A DNA stretch of 64,000 nucleotides from Olleya sp. Bg11-27 (GTDB lineage Bacteria; Bacteroidota; Bacteroidia; Flavobacteriales; Flavobacteriaceae). Positions 50,250 through 60,399 of the stretch are shown one piece after another (position 1 is the stretch's first letter; the number at the start of each line of letters is the position of its first letter). The stretch lies in contig NZ_CP025117.1 of assembly GCF_002831645.1 (NCBI RefSeq), positions 1,743,514 through 1,807,513 of the forward strand, read 5' to 3'. The position numbers were made by a program, and so were the translations under genes. The notes under the pieces were generated by a model. That model ran no database searches and was not told the origin of the DNA. It was given only the letters and a program-made list of their open reading frames with translations.

Positions 50250-51455
50250 TTATATGTCAATTTCAATTTGATTGTTTAAAATGTCATCAAATGTTTCTCT
50301 TTTTCTGATTAAATGAGCGTCTCCGTTGTAAACTAATACTTCTGCAGGTCTGTAACGCGAGTTATAGTTACTAGCCATAGAGTAGCAATACGCGCCGGCA
50401 TTACTAAAAGCTAAAATGTCACCTTCATTAATTTCTGAAATACGTCTGTTAGTTGCAAAAGTATCCGTTTCGCAGATGTAACCAACAACACTATAAAAAC
50501 GCTGGCGGCCTTCCGGGTTAGAAATATTTCTAATACTATGTTGTGAGCCGTACAGCATTGGTCTAATTAAGTGATTAAAACCACTATCTACTTGTGCAAA
50601 AACTGTTGAGGTTGTTTGTTTAACCACGTTTACATTCACTAAAAAATGTCCAGCTTCGCTAACTAAAAATTTCCCTGGTTCAAAAGCTAAAGTTAATGGT
50701 CTACCATATTCAGCACAAAATGCATTAAATCGGGTCGTTAATTTTTCTCCAAACTCTTCGATATTCGTTTCTATATCTCCAGTGTTGTAAGGGACTTTAA
50801 AACCAGAGCCAAAATCTATAAAATCTAAATGTCTAAAGTTTTTAGCAGTTTCAAATAAAATTTCACTAGCATATAAAAAGACATCAATATCTAAAATATC
50901 ACTTCCGGTGTGCATGTGGATTCCGTTGATATTCATTTTTGTGTTTTCAACAATTCTTAAAATATGCGGAATCTGATGTATGGAGATTCCAAATTTACTA
51001 TCTATATGTCCAACAGATATATTAGTGTTTCCACCAGCCATGACATGTGGATTAATTCTAATACAAACAGGTGTTTTAGGGTGTTTAGTTCCAAATTGTT
51101 CTAATATAGAGAGGTTATCAATATTAATTTGACACCCTAATGCTGCAACAGTTTCTATTTCTTGTAGCGAGACGCCGTTTGGGGTGAAAATGATGTTTTC
51201 GGCAGCAAACCCAGCAGCTAATCCTAATTGTACTTCTTGCAAAGACACTGTGTCTAGTCCAGCACCGAGCTGTTTCATTAATTTTAAAATTGAGATATTG
51301 GATAACGCTTTAACTGCGTAATTGATTTTTAATTGATCTACAGTTTTAAAAGCAGAGGTTAAACGATTGTATTGTGCAGCTATAATATCTGCATCATAAA
51401 TGTATACAGGACTCCCAAAGTCCTCTGCTATCTTAAGTAATTGACTGTTTTGCAT
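50250..51455 (-). CDS. lysA: Diaminopimelate decarboxylase
   Basis: The 401-residue product is the PLP-dependent enzyme that makes L-lysine from meso-diaminopimelate, the last step of the DAP pathway. The PLP Lys is in NYAVKALSN (about residue 49). The HTGSDI and GSGFK motifs hold phosphate-binding residues, EPGKFLVSEAG is typical, and CETDTFA contains the active-site Cys of the alanine-racemase-fold dimer. The C-terminal AYCYSMASNYNSRYRPAEV block is diagnostic. A TATCTTTG box on the minus strand (51471-51478) is a probable -7 element 15 bases upstream. Confidence 0.96.
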   Translation of the reverse strand: MQNSQLLKIAEDFGSPVYIYDADIIAAQYNRLTSAFKTVDQLKINYAVKALSNISILKLMKQLGAGLDTVSLQEVQLGLAAGFAAENIIFTPNGVSLQEIETVAALGCQINIDNLSILEQFGTKHPKTPVCIRINPHVMAGGNTNISVGHIDSKFGISIHQIPHILRIVENTKMNINGIHMHTGSDILDIDVFLYASEILFETAKNFRHLDFIDFGSGFKVPYNTGDIETNIEEFGEKLTTRFNAFCAEYGRPLTLAFEPGKFLVSEAGHFLVNVNVVKQTTSTVFAQVDSGFNHLIRPMLYGSQHSIRNISNPEGRQRFYSVVGYICETDTFATNRRISEINEGDILAFSNAGAYCYSMASNYNSRYRPAEVLVYNGDAHLIRKRETFDDILNNQIEIDI

Positions 51456-51602
51456 CTTTTAATTTTTGATCAAAGATATTTTTTTAGTGGTATTAAAAAA
51501 TTTAATTATAATAATATTACATATTTAAAACAAATTGTTAATTATTTAACAATTTATAAATTCTTCATTTTGTTAACTTTTTTCATAATTAAATATTAGG
51601 GT

Positions 51603-51627
51603 AAGTAAATGTGATTATTTACTTTTG
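51603..51627 (+). promoter_or_regulatory. sucC -7 box inside an inverted repeat
   Basis: TACTTTTG (51620-51627) fits the flavobacterial -7 element 27 bases before sucC. It overlaps the right arm of AAGTAAAT-GTGATT-ATTTACTT (51603-51624), a perfect 8-bp inverted repeat that could be an operator. No TTTG box is seen at the usual distance. Confidence 0.45.
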
Positions 51628-51654
51628 TTATTCTAAAATTTTACTCTAAACAAG

Positions 51655-52845
51655 ATGAATTTACACGAATATCAAGGAAAAGAATTATTAAGCAGCTTTG
51701 GCGTACGTATCCAACGTGGTATTGTAGCACAAAATGCTGAAGAAGCGGTTGCTGCAGCTAAAAAATTAACTGAAGATACTGGAACAGGATGGCACGTTGT
51801 TAAAGCGCAAGTTCATGCTGGTGGACGTGGTAAAGGTGGTGGAGTTAAGTTGGCTAAAAACTTAGACGCAGTTAAAACTATCGCTGGAGAAATTATAGGA
51901 ATGGATTTGGTAACACCTCAAACTTCAGCAGAAGGTAAGCGTGTGCACCAAGTATTAATATGTGAAGACGTATACTATCCTGGAGATTCTGAGCCAGAAG
52001 AATATTATATGTCTGTATTATTAAATAGAGGTAATGGACGTAACATGATTATGTATTCTACAGAAGGTGGAATGGATATTGAAACTGTTGCTGAAGAAAC
52101 ACCACATTTAATCTTTACAGAAGAAATCGATCCTGCAACAGGAATCTTACCTTTTCAAGCGCGTAAAATTGCTTTTAACTTAGGTTTGTCAGGAGCAGCT
52201 TTTAAAGACATGACTAAATTTGTAACAGCATTATATACTGCTTATGACAAGTCAGACTCTTCATTATTTGAAATCAACCCAGTTTTAAAAACTAGTGATG
52301 ACAAAATAATGGCAGTTGATGCTAAAGTAACGATTGACGATAACGCCTTATTTAGACATAAAGATTTAGCAGCAATGCGCGATTTACGTGAAGAAAATGC
52401 TATTGAAGTAGAAGCAGGAGAGCAAGGACTTAACTATGTAGACCTTGACGGAAACGTGGGTTGTATGGTAAATGGTGCTGGTTTAGCGATGGCAACTATG
52501 GATTTAATTAAGCAAGCAGGTGGAGAGCCAGCTAACTTTTTAGACGTTGGTGGTACTGCAGATGCAGCAAGAGTAGAAATTGCTTTCGAGCTTATTTTAA
52601 GAGATCCAGCTGTTAAAGCAATTTTAATTAACATTTTTGGTGGTATCGTTCGTTGTGATCGTGTTGCTCAAGGTGTAATTGATGCTTATAAAAACATGGG
52701 TAACATTAGTGTACCAATTATTGTACGTTTACAAGGTACTAATGCAGATATCGCTAAAAAATTAATTGACGATTCTGGATTAGATGTAATGAGTGCTACA
52801 GAATTCCAAGAAGCAGCAGATAAGGTACAAGCAGTATTAGCTTAA
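51655..52845 (+). CDS. sucC: Succinyl-CoA ligase [ADP-forming] subunit beta
   Basis: The 396-residue product begins MNLHEYQGKELLSSFGV, the canonical start of the beta subunit, and has the ATP-grasp fold with KAQVHAGGRGKGGGVKLA near residues 45-60. The CoA/phosphate-side block GGIVRCDRVAQGV is close to the C-terminus. It makes ATP from succinyl-CoA in the TCA cycle together with the alpha subunit SucD. In flavobacteria sucC and sucD are often apart, and sucD is not in this window. Followed by a strong terminator. Confidence 0.97.
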   Translation: MNLHEYQGKELLSSFGVRIQRGIVAQNAEEAVAAAKKLTEDTGTGWHVVKAQVHAGGRGKGGGVKLAKNLDAVKTIAGEIIGMDLVTPQTSAEGKRVHQVLICEDVYYPGDSEPEEYYMSVLLNRGNGRNMIMYSTEGGMDIETVAEETPHLIFTEEIDPATGILPFQARKIAFNLGLSGAAFKDMTKFVTALYTAYDKSDSSLFEINPVLKTSDDKIMAVDAKVTIDDNALFRHKDLAAMRDLREENAIEVEAGEQGLNYVDLDGNVGCMVNGAGLAMATMDLIKQAGGEPANFLDVGGTADAARVEIAFELILRDPAVKAILINIFGGIVRCDRVAQGVIDAYKNMGNISVPIIVRLQGTNADIAKKLIDDSGLDVMSATEFQEAADKVQAVLA

Positions 52846-52863
52846 TACTTTAATGTATATAAT

Positions 52864-52898
52864 AAAAAAAAGAGCAACTATTTAGTTGCTCTTTTTTT
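52864..52898. terminator. Bidirectional intrinsic terminator after sucC
   Basis: AGAGCAACTA pairs with TAGTTGCTCT between runs of seven A and seven T. It overlaps the last codons of the convergent DUF1456 gene, so that gene's stop codon lies in the hairpin. Confidence 0.9.
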
Positions 52899-53205
52899 GT
52901 GACTTATTGTACGTTTTGTTTAAGTCTATTTTTTTAGGTTTCGCTTTCGCGGAATCATCGCCAGATGGTTTCTCTCCTTTTTTAGGCATTGGTCCTCTTA
53001 AGTGGATTACTAAGCCATTTAAAAAGTTACGTAAAATCTGATCACCACACTCTACATAGTTAGGATGGTCTTCACGTCTAAAAAGAGCATTTAGTTCTGA
53101 TTTAGTAACTCTAAAGTCTACCAAAGCTAAGATATCCACAATATCTGTATCACGCAATTGATGCGCTACTCTCAGCTTTTTTAAAATATCGTTGTTTGTC
53201 ATCAT
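52882..53205 (-). CDS. DUF1456 family protein, single repeat
   Basis: The 107-residue product carries one DUF1456 module (NNDILKKLRVAHQLRDTDIV, then FRREDHPNYVECGDQILRNF and NGLVIHLRGP). E. coli YehS has two such modules; here a single one is followed by a Lys/Ser-rich tail. The function is unknown. A TACTTTTG element on the minus strand (53226-53233) is a probable -7 box 20 bases upstream. The gene ends inside the sucC terminator, an economical convergent arrangement. Confidence 0.9.
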   Translation of the reverse strand: MMTNNDILKKLRVAHQLRDTDIVDILALVDFRVTKSELNALFRREDHPNYVECGDQILRNFLNGLVIHLRGPMPKKGEKPSGDDSAKAKPKKIDLNKTYNKSQKKSN

Positions 53206-53348
53206 AGTCTTATTATTTATAAGTGCAAAAGTACAAACTTGTAAAGTTGATACGTTATTGTTTACACGTTATTTTACTAACAGGCTTTTATTAGATGGTT
53301 TAAGGTGCAAATCTTATTTTTTTGAATCACTATTATTTAAATAATGTA

Positions 53349-55352
53349 CTAAACTTTTAGTTCTTCTAATTTCCCTTGATACATTTTAATTTCATCACGT
53401 AATTTGGCAGCAATAATAAAGTCTAAAGCTTTAGCTGCACCTTCCATCATTTTACGTTTTTCTCTAATTTTCTTTTCTAATTCCCCCTTAGATAAATACT
53501 CACTTTCAGGCTCTGCAGCACGAGCAGCTTCTAATTCGTAACTATAAGTACTTACCGAGTTTTTTCCTAAAGCACTATCTAAACTTTTGTTTAAAGCTTT
53601 TGGAACTTGGTTATTGGAGGTGTTATACGCAATCTGTTTTTCTCGCCTGTATTCTGTTTCGTCCATTGTTTTTTGCATGCTTTTAGTGATCTTATCTGCA
53701 TACATAATTGCTTTTCCATTAAGGTTACGTGCAGCACGACCAACCGTTTGGGTTAAAGATCTAGCAGAACGTAAAAAACCTTCTTTATCGGCATCTAAAA
53801 TAGCAACTAAAGAGACTTCGGGTAAATCTAAGCCTTCACGCAGTAAGTTAACACCAACCAATACATCGTAGATACCTTTACGTAAATCTTGCATGATTTG
53901 AACACGCTCTAAAGTATCCACATCACTGTGTATGTAATTTACACGTACATTAATTCGGCTTAAGTATTTCGTTAATTCTTCAGCCATACGTTTGGTTAAA
54001 GTCGTTACCAAAGTACGTTCGTCCTTTTCAACACGAAGTTGAATTTCTTCAATTAAATCATCTATTTGGTTAAGACTAGGTCTAACCTCAATAATAGGAT
54101 CCAATAAACCTGTGGGACGTATGATTTGCTCTACGTAGAGACCATCTGTTTTTTGTAGTTCGTAATCGGCAGGCGTTGCACTAACATAAATGACTTGGTT
54201 TTGAAGGGCTTCAAACTCTTCAAATTTTAAAGGCCTGTTGTCCATGGCAGCAGGTAATCTAAAACCATAATCAACTAAGTTTTCTTTTCGGCTTCGGTCA
54301 CCACCATACATGGCGTGTACTTGGGATATGGTGACATGACTCTCGTCCACAACCATTAAATAATCGTCCGGGAAATAATCTAGTAAACAGAAAGGACGTG
54401 TGCCAGGATCACGACCATCAAGGTAACGCGAGTAATTCTCGATACCAGAACAATATCCTAATTCTCTTATCATTTCTAAGTCAAACTCGGTGCGTTCTTT
54501 TAGACGTTTAGCTTCTAGGTGTTTCCCTATTTCTTTAAAATAATCGTATTGTTTTACTAAATCGTCTTGTATCGATTTTATGGCATTTTGTAATACATCG
54601 GGTGATGTTACAAACATGTTTGCTGGGTAAATGGTAAGTTGTTCATATTTTTCCACTACTTCATTCGTTTGAATATTGAAGGATTCAATGTCTTCAATTT
54701 CATCTCCAAAAAAGTGAATACGAAAGGCATCATCAGCATAACTAGGGAAAATATCCACTGTATCTCCTTTTATTCTGAAATTTCCATGCTTAAAATCGGC
54801 TTCTGTACGTGAATACAAACTTTGTACTAATTGATGTAATAATTTTGTACGCGATATTTGTTGATCAATTTCAATCGTAATTACGTTTTTTTGAAATTCG
54901 ACAGGGTTACCTATACCATATAAACAAGACACTGATGCGATAACTATAACATCACGACGCCCAGATAATAGGGAAGAGGTGGTGCTTAGTCGCATTTTTT
55001 CTATTTCCTCGTTAATAGATAAATCTTTTTCTATGTAGACACCAGATGTTGGAATATAAGCTTCCGGTTGGTAGTAATCGTAGTAGGATACAAAATACTC
55101 GACAGCATTATCAGGAAAAAACTGTTTAAACTCAGAGTATAACTGCGCTGCTAAAGTCTTGTTATGGGCTAAAACTAAGGTTGGTCGTTGCGTTTCTTCT
55201 ATGACGTTGGCAACCGTAAAAGTTTTACCAGAACCAGTAACACCTAATAAAGTTTGATACTTGTCTTGGCTGTCCAAACCAGCTACTAATTGCTTAATAG
55301 CGCTAGGCTGGTCTCCTGTTGGTTTAAACTCTGATTGTATTTTGAATTTCAT
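53349..55352 (-). CDS. uvrB: Excinuclease ABC subunit B
   Basis: The 667-residue product is UvrB, the damage-verification helicase of nucleotide excision repair. Walker A is LLGVTGSGKTFT (about residues 38-49), the beta-hairpin is YYDYYQPEAY, motif II is MVVDESHV, and motifs V-VI are LREGLDLPEVSLV and TQTVGRAARN. The C-terminal UVR motif (KLRDEIKMYQGKLEELK) binds UvrC. Full length and no internal breaks. The ATG at 55352 is 12 bases beyond a TAATTTTG string, too close for a normal leader, so a leaderless message is possible. Confidence 0.97.
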   Translation of the reverse strand: MKFKIQSEFKPTGDQPSAIKQLVAGLDSQDKYQTLLGVTGSGKTFTVANVIEETQRPTLVLAHNKTLAAQLYSEFKQFFPDNAVEYFVSYYDYYQPEAYIPTSGVYIEKDLSINEEIEKMRLSTTSSLLSGRRDVIVIASVSCLYGIGNPVEFQKNVITIEIDQQISRTKLLHQLVQSLYSRTEADFKHGNFRIKGDTVDIFPSYADDAFRIHFFGDEIEDIESFNIQTNEVVEKYEQLTIYPANMFVTSPDVLQNAIKSIQDDLVKQYDYFKEIGKHLEAKRLKERTEFDLEMIRELGYCSGIENYSRYLDGRDPGTRPFCLLDYFPDDYLMVVDESHVTISQVHAMYGGDRSRKENLVDYGFRLPAAMDNRPLKFEEFEALQNQVIYVSATPADYELQKTDGLYVEQIIRPTGLLDPIIEVRPSLNQIDDLIEEIQLRVEKDERTLVTTLTKRMAEELTKYLSRINVRVNYIHSDVDTLERVQIMQDLRKGIYDVLVGVNLLREGLDLPEVSLVAILDADKEGFLRSARSLTQTVGRAARNLNGKAIMYADKITKSMQKTMDETEYRREKQIAYNTSNNQVPKALNKSLDSALGKNSVSTYSYELEAARAAEPESEYLSKGELEKKIREKRKMMEGAAKALDFIIAAKLRDEIKMYQGKLEELKV

Positions 55353-55457
55353 AAAACAAAATTACAGAATATAACGGAGTTATTTATTTAAAGTAAGGTT
55401 AAAGGTTTATTAGATTGATGAATAGCCGAATGTAAAATGTTTGTTTGTAACCCTATT

Positions 55458-58400
55458 TTAAAGCCTAAGTGCAAAATGACCTTTTACTTGAAATTCAATA
55501 GCTCCTTTTTTAACGTCTGCAACAAACCAATAGTCATTGGCGGGCATTAAATTATCATTATACCTTCCATTCCAGCCTTGAGAGTTGTGAGTTAATGTTT
55601 TTAGTAATTTACCATAACGATCGTAAATAGTTACAATAGTACCTTCAAGTTGATTAACGCCAGTAATATGCCACGTATCAAAGTACCCATCTCCATTTGG
55701 TGTTACAAATTTTGGAACGTCAATAATAACAATGTCTTTGGATGTAGAATTACACCCGTTTAGATCGATAACCGTTATGGTGTGAGGACCAATGGGTGTA
55801 TTACTAAAAACGTTAGATTCTTGTGGTTCGTTATCATCAAACTGATAAAGGTAATTTCCGATTCCTGAAATTTCTACAGTGACATTATTAGGGTCTGAAA
55901 AATCGACGGTTTCTGTAAAGTCTATGGTTGCTGCTTCAGATTCTGAGACTGTAAAAGTTGTTGAGGTTGTACATCCAAATTGTGTGGTTACAGTTACGGA
56001 GTAAGTACCTATTTCGGTAACTTCTATATAGCTATTGGTATTATTTGTGGACCAAGAATAAGTGTCTGAAGGGACATTAGTTTCTGCAGAAACCAGTAGT
56101 GGTAAGTCATCTACACAAAGGACTTGATCTGGAATATCTAATTCCGGTTTTCTATTTACTATTGTTTTAAAGCTCGAGGTGTTAAAGCAACCAGTCATGT
56201 TATTTTCTATTCTTACAAAATAGCGTGTGTTATTTTCAGAATCGACACTCAAATCACTTATAGCATTGGTGTTGTTTATAGCGTCATTTTGAGAGGTAAA
56301 GTAAGAAACACTAAAGCTATTTGGGTTTTGGTTATCTAATACTGAAGCATTTTGTTGACTTAAATCAAATATGGCAAAGGTGTCATAGTCATCATCACAA
56401 GTTTGTAAGTCTTGTAAATTACTGAAAGTTGGCGTTGTATTTACATTTAAAACAAAAGTATCAATAGCATAACAGGTACTTCCTGTAAAATTAGCTCTAA
56501 TAAATAGGGTTTGATTACCAATAGTGTAATTGTAATTTGTGTTTATTGCGTTTTGTTGTGTGTTAGCTTCTGTTTGCGACGTGTAAAAAGCCGTTTCAAT
56601 AGATTGTGTCGTGTCTATTAAGTCTGGCAACGCTTCATTTAAATCATAAACAAAGGAGGAGTCTTCGCATAAGTTTATGATTGTATTGGGAGTGATTGTT
56701 GGTGGTACGTCGACAATTAATTCTAACGGAATTTCAGCATAACAATTAGAGACTGTGTTTAAAACTTTGATAAACACTATTTGTGGATTAGAAGTATTAG
56801 TAAAGTTTTCAGGGGCTGTAATTAGGTTAATGCTTTGTTGTAAATCTTCTGATGTCGTGTAATATTCTACTACGGTATTATCTTGTCTTATGGAAAGCAC
56901 TTCAACTTCAGAAAGCGTTAAATCAAAAGTTGAAACTCCATCAGTATCATCATCACAAACATGTAAAGCGCTAGCTGTATTTGTTGCGGGTACAGCAATG
57001 ACGTTAAACTCAAAACTAGTAATACCTTTACAAAACGTACCATTGTCTATAGTCACAAATATTTCTTGTGGATTTACAGTTGTTGTAAAACTATCAGGTA
57101 ATGGGTTTGCTTGTGCTTCTGCATCTTCTAGTGTTAAATGATAAGTAATGCTCAAGGTCTCAGAGGTACCTTGATTTATTTCTGTTGAGACTTCTGTTAA
57201 ATCGAAAGTGTCAAAACCGTCATTACTAACATCATCACAAACATAAACATCGGAAGGTGGTGTGTAAATTGGGTTAGAACCAACTTCTATTTGAAAAGAA
57301 GCGGTGCCGTAACAGTCTACATCAGTTACATTTTGAACACGGACATAAATGGTTTGCGGATCTGTTGTATTTTCAAAAATAACGGTTTTATCTATAGGGT
57401 TACTTCCTGAATCAGCATCGGCTTGAGAGGTGAAGTAAAGTACTTCTTTTCCTGTCTGACCATGTAATATTTCAGCATCTTTATCAGAAAATAGAAATTC
57501 GCCAATTTGATTGCCATCTGTTTCGCAACTAATTAAAGTGGTAATGGGCTCAAAAACGGGTAATGTATTGACAAAAATTATAAAATTTTCAATAGAAAAG
57601 CACCCCGTAGTTGTATTCTCTATTCTGCAGAAAACTAGTTGTGTATTTGCGTTATAACTGGTATTATTATTAATAGGATTTGTGTTTGTATCTGCGTCTG
57701 ATTGAGAGGTATGAAATGTAAAAGTTCTATTGGTTGTGTCTGCAATCATTTGAGATATTGTAGTCGTTAAATCTACAATAGAAAAGCCATCTTGATCATC
57801 ATCGCAAATGGTAATATTGTCAGGGTTAGAACTTTCTGGTGCAGGTAATATCTGGATAGTTAATGCTGAGGTTGCAGTACAATTGTTTTGGTTTTGTACA
57901 CGCACAAATACAGTTAAGGGGTTGCTTGTGTTGTCGTAAAAGGGAGGCAATGGATTTGTATTTGAATCGGCGTCTGCTTGAGTTTCAAAGTAAGAGACGG
58001 ATCCATTAGGGGTTCCGGTGGCAACGTAGTCGTTAAAACTGAATAAATCAATGCTTGTAAAACCATCACTATCTATATCACAATAATCTTGAGCCGTTAG
58101 GGTTTGAATTTCAAATCCATCATTTATAATTAATTGTATTGATGAATTGTGAGAACACGAATCGCTATTTAATACAATAAATAATGTTTTAGGAGTGGTG
58201 TCTACGACATAAAGTACATTTTGATCGATGGGATTAAGGGTAGCGAGTTGTTCTGCTTCTGTTTCGTAAAAATCAATAGTGACATCTTCTACACCATTAA
58301 TAATTGCTATTGCTATTTGCAGTAAATCAAAGTCTACGATACCGTCATTTGGTATGTCGTCACACTGATAGTAATCTGTAATTTCTGTTGCGGATTCCAA

Positions 58401-60275
58401 TAAAAAAGTATGGAGTTCTAAGGGAACGACAGAAGAACAGCCTGTTGTGTTATCTTCCACTCTTATAAAAACAATTTGAATAAATTCTTGCGAGTTAGGA
58501 TAGTTCGTAGCATCGTTAATAGCATTTTCTCCACTAAAGGCTTCGTCTGATGTTTCGTGATAGGTTACAGTAACATCACTTAGACCTTGTAGAACATCAT
58601 CTATGTTTTGTGTTAGATTAAACGTGTCGTAACCGTCCCCATCTTGATCGCAAGCATCTAGTAGTTGACGGTCTGGATTTATAGCAGGATTAGAACTAAT
58701 TTGAAGATCTAGGGTTGTTGTCGTACGACACCCAGTTGTAATATCTACAATACTAACATGTAATGTTTCTGTACTATTGGAAGTAACGTAAGGAGAATCT
58801 ATAGGGTTGTCTCCATTTAGAGCGTCAGTTGCGTTAAAATGATAATTGACATTATAATTGGGATTTGTATTTGTTATTTCATCATCTTTTTCTGTTAAGC
58901 TAATACTTGCCGTTCCTGTGGTGCAAATATTTAAGGGTGATGGTACAGTTATGGTCGGAAAAGGATTGATTATAAGATTAAATGTGCCGATGTAGATACA
59001 TCCGGTTGCATCATTTTCAGCGCTGTAGTATATCGTTTGAGTAGGTGTTGTACTTAAAAAGGAAGTGATTCCGTTTGTGTTACTTTGTGCTTGTGATTCC
59101 GTTGAATGAAAACTAATCGTATAATTCGCATTTGGTAACAAGGCTTCGACTTCAGTAATTTTTATAGTTAAATCAAAATTTTCTTCTCCGTCATTAGAAA
59201 CATCATCACAAATTTCGATAGCTGTGAGTGTAGGCCCATCTTGTATTGTATTAAGTGCAATATTTACAGAATCTTCAAAAGTACATGAATCCATATTTAG
59301 TGGCACTGTGATACTAACGGTATAGTTTCCATCAGTATCGACAACTAAAGTGCTATTGGTTTCATTGGGAATTACTGTATTATTTAAAGACCATACATAG
59401 GATGCTTGTGGATTGCTCGTGTCAGCATTTAAAATTACTGTTGCGTCGCATGTATTGATGTCTTCGCCGAGATCTACGCTGTCTGTAAAACTATTACCTT
59501 CGATAAAAACAGCCGAATCAAAATTTCGATCCGTTTGATCGGCAATTATTAATTTAATGTGGTATTGTACATTTGGAGTAATGGAAGCAGAAGCACTTAA
59601 TGTTGTTGTTCGACCATTAAAATTAGTGTCACCAAGATTATAGCCTTCAAAGTATTGACTGTTTTCCTCTGGGCAAAAGCCAACTATTTCATCATGAATT
59701 GTAGTTGTGTTTACAGGTGTATTAGTTCCTGGTATTATGGCTATGTTTTGATATGGAGCTCCGCTACCAGATTCTCTAATTAAAAAAGCGAAACCATCAG
59801 AATATAGACAGGGATATTCAGCAAAATATTCTTCTGAGGCTAAGATGTAATTAAATTGGACCACACTTGAACTTGAAATAAAATCAAAATCGATAGAGGT
59901 TGCATTTAAGGTATTAGTAATGCCTAGTGCAGTTTCTAAATCTGGATCTGTTATCCAGTCGGTGTTACCCTCGTTGAGTGGATTTGTGTTTTGTGTGTTA
60001 CCAGCAGCCCTAGCTTGTCCTGTAGATAATACTATTCCGTTCTGAAAAGGGAAGTTTGAGTCGGCTTTTTCAAAATAACCAAAGCTTGAAAACCCATTAA
60101 TGGATCCATTTACGGTCGTGTTTATGTTGGTTACTTCTACGCAGCCTTGCACTAAATTATTTTCTACTAATTGTTGTGCAGAAAAGGAGTCGTCTATGGC
60201 TACTTGTTGTGAAAAACTAACAGAAGTTAGTGTGCCAATTATAGCCATAATTGGAAGTTTTAGGTTAAGTTTCAT
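55458..60275 (-). CDS. Large T9SS-secreted protein: choice-of-anchor L domain, 11 Asp-rich modules, type B sorting domain
   Basis: The 1605-residue product has a signal peptide (to SFSQ) and a choice-of-anchor L domain (about residues 25-265; FDFISSSSVVQFNYILASEE, DGFAFLIRESGSG). An Ig-like/PKD segment follows. Residues about 354-1375 hold eleven modules of roughly 80-95 residues, each opening with a CDD-x-DG-x-FDL pattern (e.g. CDDDQDGFSIVDLTT) and closing with a strand like IFVRVQN...C. A second Ig-like piece and a C-terminal type B sorting domain (FVTPNGDGYFDTWHI, YDRYGKLLKTL, GWNGRYND) end the protein. It should be surface-exposed or released via T9SS. No PorP/SprF gene is next to it, unlike the giant gene. 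Confidence 0.92.
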   Translation of the reverse strand: MKLNLKLPIMAIIGTLTSVSFSQQVAIDDSFSAQQLVENNLVQGCVEVTNINTTVNGSINGFSSFGYFEKADSNFPFQNGIVLSTGQARAAGNTQNTNPLNEGNTDWITDPDLETALGITNTLNATSIDFDFISSSSVVQFNYILASEEYFAEYPCLYSDGFAFLIRESGSGAPYQNIAIIPGTNTPVNTTTIHDEIVGFCPEENSQYFEGYNLGDTNFNGRTTTLSASASITPNVQYHIKLIIADQTDRNFDSAVFIEGNSFTDSVDLGEDINTCDATVILNADTSNPQASYVWSLNNTVIPNETNSTLVVDTDGNYTVSITVPLNMDSCTFEDSVNIALNTIQDGPTLTAIEICDDVSNDGEENFDLTIKITEVEALLPNANYTISFHSTESQAQSNTNGITSFLSTTPTQTIYYSAENDATGCIYIGTFNLIINPFPTITVPSPLNICTTGTASISLTEKDDEITNTNPNYNVNYHFNATDALNGDNPIDSPYVTSNSTETLHVSIVDITTGCRTTTTLDLQISSNPAINPDRQLLDACDQDGDGYDTFNLTQNIDDVLQGLSDVTVTYHETSDEAFSGENAINDATNYPNSQEFIQIVFIRVEDNTTGCSSVVPLELHTFLLESATEITDYYQCDDIPNDGIVDFDLLQIAIAIINGVEDVTIDFYETEAEQLATLNPIDQNVLYVVDTTPKTLFIVLNSDSCSHNSSIQLIINDGFEIQTLTAQDYCDIDSDGFTSIDLFSFNDYVATGTPNGSVSYFETQADADSNTNPLPPFYDNTSNPLTVFVRVQNQNNCTATSALTIQILPAPESSNPDNITICDDDQDGFSIVDLTTTISQMIADTTNRTFTFHTSQSDADTNTNPINNNTSYNANTQLVFCRIENTTTGCFSIENFIIFVNTLPVFEPITTLISCETDGNQIGEFLFSDKDAEILHGQTGKEVLYFTSQADADSGSNPIDKTVIFENTTDPQTIYVRVQNVTDVDCYGTASFQIEVGSNPIYTPPSDVYVCDDVSNDGFDTFDLTEVSTEINQGTSETLSITYHLTLEDAEAQANPLPDSFTTTVNPQEIFVTIDNGTFCKGITSFEFNVIAVPATNTASALHVCDDDTDGVSTFDLTLSEVEVLSIRQDNTVVEYYTTSEDLQQSINLITAPENFTNTSNPQIVFIKVLNTVSNCYAEIPLELIVDVPPTITPNTIINLCEDSSFVYDLNEALPDLIDTTQSIETAFYTSQTEANTQQNAINTNYNYTIGNQTLFIRANFTGSTCYAIDTFVLNVNTTPTFSNLQDLQTCDDDYDTFAIFDLSQQNASVLDNQNPNSFSVSYFTSQNDAINNTNAISDLSVDSENNTRYFVRIENNMTGCFNTSSFKTIVNRKPELDIPDQVLCVDDLPLLVSAETNVPSDTYSWSTNNTNSYIEVTEIGTYSVTVTTQFGCTTSTTFTVSESEAATIDFTETVDFSDPNNVTVEISGIGNYLYQFDDNEPQESNVFSNTPIGPHTITVIDLNGCNSTSKDIVIIDVPKFVTPNGDGYFDTWHITGVNQLEGTIVTIYDRYGKLLKTLTHNSQGWNGRYNDNLMPANDYWFVADVKKGAIEFQVKGHFALRL

Positions 60276-60399
60276 GTGTTTTTAGGTTTTGGGAACCACG
60301 ATAAAAAACATATTTCACCGTTTAAAAACACAATATTAAATAAATAATCTATTAAACACAAGTAATATAGATTAAAAACCGTTTTTAAAATATTGTAAA

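Noticed and set aside
50060-50266. 68-codon minus-strand frame overlapping the end of lysA
   Set aside because: It runs through the lysA terminator and shows no recognisable protein features.
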